64,000 nucleotides of DNA, taken from contig CM043954.1 in the NCBI GenBank assembly GCA_014529385.2, positions 93,885,247-93,949,246 on the forward strand. Direction: 5' to 3'. This document shows positions 59,844 to 64,000 of this stretch, piece by piece. The DNA comes from Adiantum capillus-veneris (taxonomy: Eukaryota; Streptophyta; Polypodiopsida; Polypodiales; Pteridaceae). The notes beneath the pieces were generated by a model. It was not told the origin of the DNA. It was given only the letters and a program-made list of their open reading frames with translations, and searched no databases. A program made the position numbers and the translations under genes. Within the stretch, counting starts at the first letter, position 1; each line of letters opens with the position of its first letter.

Positions 59844-62375
59844 ATGGCTTTGGAGGGCCGCGAGGTCTTGTACTCGGCTGTTGAATTCGAGGTTGATTGG
59901 GCAAAGGAAGCCCATCCTCTTGATTGGGAAACAAAGGTGTATAGTTGTTGCATACAACACACGCAAAAAGATCTTCAAATGTAATTTTGATGCAGATGAG
60001 ACTGTGTACATGCTCTCATGGGATTCTCTATGAAGCTATATCGTTCCTGAGGATCACGTAGTGGTTGATGCGCATGTTGCAAGTGCCTGTGACGTTGATG
60101 ATGAACTCTCTTTGGCTGAATTTTTAGCAAGTCAGAAGAGGGAATTGAGATGCTCTACTGTATGCCATCGTGTGGATGTTCCTTTGGTTTTTGATGAGGT
60201 TGCAACGCTATCTGATGATGCGGTTTTCGATACTGTTGCTACGCTATGTGATGATTCTCATTTGATGCATGTTGTGGCTGCAATGGATGATGCGCTTATG
60301 ACGCATGCACTTTCTACACATGAGGAAGATTTGCATGTAGAAGTTAGAGGTGAAGAGGGTCCATGCTTGTCGACACATGGTTATGTTGAGAGTAGGAGGG
60401 GCCGTCCTCCAAAGCGCAAGGTTGTTGGTAGAGGTCGGCCAAAGATTCAAGATGCTGAAGCAAGTTCTGATTGCCATACTGCTAGTGAGGATGTTGAGCT
60501 TCCATGCAAACATGCGACTACTCATGCTTGTGGTAAGAGATACAAGCCTCTCAAGAAGCGGGGAAAAATGCAAAAGTCTCATATGCAAAAAGGTCGCAAG
60601 CGAGATATGCAAGAAGCAGATCAGTCTGATGATGAACATGCATCTATGGGAGAGGAAGATGAATGTGAGGATGAGCTTTTGGAGGCTGAAGGACCAGTTT
60701 TACGTGAAAGTGATGACGAATTCGATTTGTTTGATGCATGCATTCCAAAATGGAAGAGTGGTGATCATATGCAGATTGAGCCAGATGGGACATTCAGGAA
60801 GCTTCCATCCTTTGTGGATATTGCAGGTCCTGACCTCGGAAAGATCCCGAGAGAGTTCACTGAAATCCAACTCTTCTTGTCATTGTTTCCATTGGACTTG
60901 GTGGACATGATTGTGCATGAAACAAATAGGTATGCATTGGAGAAAAGAGAACGTGCCTTATGCAAGCATGATTCCACTAGAAGGTGGACTGACCTTGACA
61001 GGTTTTCCTTTCTGCGATTTCTTGGTGTGTCTCTTGGAATGGCTTTGCAATATATGCCTGATAAAAACTATTATTGGAAAGGGGAGACATGTGGGGTGAT
61101 GCAGTATCCAAATATGCAGAGAAGATGGGTCAGACAGAATACCAGCAGATTAAGCGGTTCTTGCATGTTCGAGATAACTCACAAAGGCCACTTGTAAGAG
61201 GAACTAGAGAGCATAAGTTGTGGTAGGTCTTACCATTGGAAGAAAGATTAAATGCTACCTTTCAGCTACATTACAATTGTGGGAAAAATGTAACAGTGGA
61301 TGAGAGAATAATACCTTCTAAATGCAAGTTAAATCCTTGTAGAGTGTACAATCCAAAGAAGCCACATAAATTTGGCATACATTTATGGAATTTGTGTGAT
61401 TCAGACATTGGATATAACTATTCATATCGCGTGTATGACAAGTTACCATGTCCAGAGTTGTCTTATCATGTTGTGTCCATGCTTGTGAATGATTTGAAAC
61501 AGAAAGGTCATCATGTATTCTTTGATAGATGGTTTACATCGACTAAACTCTTGCTACATTTGACTAATGAGGGACATGGAGCCACAGGTACATATATGAC
61601 AAACAGGAAGAATATGCCAAATATGCAAATGTTGCATCTCGATCGTTGTGAGCGTGGCTCGGCTCGTTTTGCTTATGATGCAAAGAGAGGTCTTCTTGCA
61701 TGCAGCTGGATGGATAAAAAACCAATATTTTTTGCTTCCAATGTGTATGGTATGAAAAGAGGTGAAGTTCTAAGGCAAGTTGGAAGTGGCCGCAAAATTG
61801 CACTTGCATGTCCTGAAATAGCAATTCAATATAATATGTGCAAAGCTGGATGCGATGTCTTTGATAGTATGGTGTTGGGACACGGTTATAGTCTGGAGAC
61901 TACTATACATGGCTGGAAATGGTGGCATGCACTATTTTGGGGAATGTTGGATTCCGTTATGGCAAATGCATACATTATTTGGAGGTGTTTTCATGGAAAG
62001 AAAAATGTTAGCCGCTTTGAATTTATGGTGAGGCTTCAGGAACAATTGGTTGACAACCATTTTGCTGAGCATGTTGCACCTAGGCAATTTATGTATGTGG
62101 GTGGTCCAATGGATGGACACACACTAGTAAAGATGAGCTCAAAGGCTAGCAAGTACTGTCATGTATGTGCAATTGAAAGGAAGAGGCATCTCCGTGATGG
62201 GAAGGAACTTATTGGGTCAAAACCATCAAGGACAGTCTATGGTTGTCCCAAATGCAAGAAATTTTTATGCATTGATCCATGCTTTTCAAAATATCATGCA
62301 ATGTCTGGATATGAGCGCATGGGTGTTAGTGCAAAGCGTGTTGTGCGATCTCTTCATCGCCCCGTGCAAGTTTGA
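59844..62375 (+). pseudogene. piggyBac-type transposase (DDE_Tnp_1_7), broken
   Basis: The likely start is the ATG at 59844, followed by MALEGREVLYSAVEFEVDW. The frame shifts before 59986. An in-frame TGA lies at 60031, a second frame change near 61095 and a TAG at 61224. The long open part from 60061 carries two AT-hooks (SRRGRPPKRK, GRGRPK; about 111-128 counted from 60061), a basic cluster and an acidic stretch. The conserved MIVHETNRYA and GVSLGMAL follow near 60905-61040. The frame from 61236 has the three catalytic Asp: TVDERIIPSK (61299), FFDRWFTS (61524) and GCDVFDSM (61854). A C-terminal cysteine-rich zinc domain (CHVC...CPKCKKFLCIDPCFSKYH) ends near 62310. About 840 codons is long for the family, mainly in the N-terminus. 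It would cut and paste at TTAA in the nucleus. Confidence 0.93.
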
Positions 62376-62905
62376 TATGCAGTTATGTTTCTCTTGGTAT
62401 TGATTTATGTCCTTCAATGCAATTTGGTTTATGGAATTCCCAATTGAGTTGATATTAGGCTTCTAATCTTGGTTGTGTGAGCCTTTTTTTGGAACTTGTT
62501 TTCCATATTGGTACATGATTCTCTAGTATCGATTTATTTGTGCAGTATTTGAGTTGCTGTTTTACTTATCCCAACCAAAAAAAATGAATTTTTCAATTGC
62601 ACAAATGATTTTTCTTGTGGCCATTATTGGTCATGTCAAATTCTCTAACACCTAAAGAGGTCCTATGATTTTAATGCTTGTGCAGTTGATTTTTTTCCAA
62701 GAAGAAAAATGTGCATGCGTGAAAGTTTGTGTGTTGTTTCATAGCATGCCAACTTTGGAAGAATCTAGGAAAATGTCATATTTATTTTTTTAGGAGTCTA
62801 CTATTTTTTCTCTAACCCCTATCTTGTATATAACACTCCCTCCAAAGCTAGTGGTCAAATGAACTACCATCGAGCGGCTAGAATTTTGATAAAAACTCGT
62901 AAAAA
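62376..62905. other. 3' untranslated part of the piggyBac element
   Basis: About 530 AT-rich bases between the transposase stop and the right-end palindrome. There is no coding potential and no clear additional motif beyond A/T runs that could serve for polyadenylation. Confidence 0.55.
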
Positions 62906-62945
62906 GGACACTAAAGTGTCCTTTTTGGTACCAAACTAGTGTTAA
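62906..62945. repeat. Right end of piggyBac element with palindrome and TTAA
   Basis: GGACACTAAAGTGTCC at 62906-62921, the inverted terminal sequence AACTAGTG ending at 62941, and TTAA at 62942-62945. The palindrome is about 20 bases from this end, against 16 at the left end, so the ends are not perfectly symmetrical. Confidence 0.93.
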
Positions 62946-62983
62946 AGACACACACTCCCAAAAACCTTATAACCTTAGTGATG

Positions 62984-63999
62984 CTAGTGGCATGTTTCTT
63001 TCATTCTTTGGATGGCATCTACCTTTGTTGGACAAGGTTTCCTACCATATGGCCAGCACATGTGCCCCACAATGAGCACATCCTTGACACCAGACATAAA
63101 CTTTTTTCCTGACAAAGTAAGATTCACTTCCTTCAACCTAGACAAAATTTTATCACAATCATTTATGTGATTCACCACAAACCTGCGACATCCCTTGAGA
63201 TCCAAAGCTTCATCTTTGTCACTTTCTTCACATCCTTTGATAGGAAAATCATCAATGAAAGGCATTGTGATTTGAGGAATAAAGTCACGTAAGACCTTAT
63301 TCATCTCATTCATCATATGTGCAACCGAGTGGTTGCTCTCTGTGGCAAGGTACACATCCTTACCAAACCCAAAGGTGTCCTCATGGTTCTCAAGTCTTTG
63401 CTTTTGATTGCAAGTTGAAATTGATCATACCCTGAGTAGAGATCCATTGAGTAGATTACCCTCACTGCAAACGCCTCTACAAACTCATCCACAATTGGAC
63501 CTGTACCTACATTTCTAATTATCACCTTGTTCACTGGTTGCATATCTTGGATGAAGCGTAGAGAACCATTCTTCTTTGGAACTATGAACCACTTGGTTGA
63601 GTATGAAGCACAAGAAGGCTCCAAGATTACCATTTTGAGATTCTCATTCAGTAGCTCTACTAACTTTGGCAAATGAGCCTTTTGAACCGGAATAGGCCGC
63701 AGATTCCAAGGCACATGAGGTATTGTGAAAATTACAATAGGAGCTACAATAGAAGGATCAACACATCCTATCTCACGTGGCTCAAATGCAAAAGCCTTAC
63801 CATGCTTTGAAAGCATTTCTTTGAAGCACTTTGTCTCCTCTTGTGTTAGAAACTCCTCGCAACCAATCTGCAACTCTTGAAAAGACTCCTTTGTGAAGGT
63901 ATGCCCGATCTTTTTAGGATTCCTTAAACTTGGTTGCAAAGAAGCTTGCTCAATCTTTTCAATGTTGTTGGGTGGTAAGTGTGAAGCTATTGGTTTCAC
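62984..63999 (-). pseudogene. Reverse transcriptase of the long-LTR element
   Basis: Read leftwards from the window edge. A leader has FTKESFQELQIG, then REIGCVDPSIVAPIVIFTIP near 63760. The RT fingers show VPKKNGSLRFIQDMQPVNK near 63580-63525 and the palm shows MDLYSGYDQFQLAIKSKDLR near 63450-63390. The catalytic box is PFIDDFPIKG near 63260-63230. The thumb with VDAIQRM is near 63010-62990. The motif wording differs clearly from the chromovirus RTs in this window, marking a separate gypsy lineage. Fossil; continues off the right edge. Confidence 0.78.
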
Positions 64000-64000
64000 C

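Larger units (their letters stand above)
59311..62941 (+). mobile_element. piggyBac-superfamily DNA transposon
   Basis: A 3,631-bp element flanked by TTAA on both sides (59307-59310 and 62942-62945), the target duplication that defines piggyBac insertion. Terminal inverted repeats begin CACTAGTT, and each end carries the palindrome GGACACTAAAGTGTCC about 16-20 bases inside. It encodes one transposase on the plus strand (59844-62375) with several coding breaks, so this copy cannot make its own enzyme, although its ends look whole. It lies between the RT and RNase H regions of the minus-strand long-LTR element, which resume on both sides with no visible loss. It is therefore the youngest layer of this nest. 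Confidence 0.94.
55182..64000 (-). mobile_element. Long-LTR gypsy-like element, interrupted by piggyBac
   Basis: Read leftwards from beyond the window: RT (63999-62984), a piggyBac insertion (62941-59311), RNase H (about 59290-58430), integrase and a charged tail (about 58420-57252), a purine-rich tract (complement of tccacccactctt, 57194-57206) and a 2-kb LTR (57193-55182). RT before integrase places it with Ty3/gypsy. The RT is unlike the chromoviruses here (RFIQDMQPVNKV, catalytic box PFIDD). It inserted into the RT of the plus-strand gypsy fragment. The element looks moderately preserved, with a handful of breaks in the visible part. The second LTR is off the window, so age is unknown. 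Confidence 0.75.

Noticed and set aside
60061-61197. Treating the upstream piggyBac frame as a separate host gene
   Set aside because: It lies between the TTAA-flanked ends on the same strand as the catalytic part, and its C-terminal motifs are the N-terminal half of the same transposase family.

Overview
The window looks like intergenic nuclear DNA from a large, repeat-rich plant genome. No host gene, tRNA, rRNA or CRISPR array could be supported on either strand. Almost everything recognisable is a transposable element. The plant call rests on several LTR elements with a plant-type initiator-Met-tRNA primer site (TGGTATCAGAGC or its complement), on Ty3/gypsy chromoviruses and Ty1/copia elements, and on the low-GC, microsatellite-rich spacers. 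A piggyBac-type transposon at 59.3-62.9 kb would be unusual in a flowering plant. From memory, such transposases are annotated in fern genomes, so a fern or another non-flowering land plant is my weak preference.

Layout from left to right. 1-4414: the 3' part and 3' LTR of a Ty3/gypsy chromovirus (+), inserted into a Ty1/copia element (-, 4415-7774). 7775-8014: remnant of a short-LTR gypsy family whose better copy lies at 13235-18932 (-) with two 152-bp LTRs. 8015-13234 and 18933-25074: gene-free spacer with minisatellites, homopolymers and possible LTR scraps. 25-36.5 kb and 47.6-48.4 kb: old Ty3/gypsy fragments in both orientations, including an opposite-strand pair meeting near 35.2 kb. 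36474-38517: a 2-kb LTR element without coding capacity, with target duplication CTATG and a perfect 207-bp tandem duplication inside. 38692-47587: a young, nearly whole 8.9-kb chromovirus (-) with 1.6-kb LTRs differing at about five sites and a perfect target duplication GATTG. 48.4-52.9 kb: spacer with an LTR-like block, a 30-bp minisatellite and an isolated primer site. 52885-55181: gag to RT of a gypsy element (+), cut at 55181 by a long-LTR gypsy-like element (-, 55182 to beyond the window), which is itself split by the piggyBac transposon (59311-62941).

There is no operon-like cooperation between genes. The biology here is layered insertion, with two well-supported stacks. One is gypsy into copia, with the copia lying in or beside an older short-LTR remnant. 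The other is piggyBac into a long-LTR element into gypsy. A third site, an old gypsy remnant at 35-48 kb, received two separate insertions (the non-autonomous element and the young chromovirus). The best candidates for something unusual are the piggyBac element with AT-hook motifs and shared subterminal palindromes, the non-autonomous LTR element with its exact internal duplication, and the chromovirus gag with an SR-like segment. I saw no convincing evidence of a wholly new biological system.
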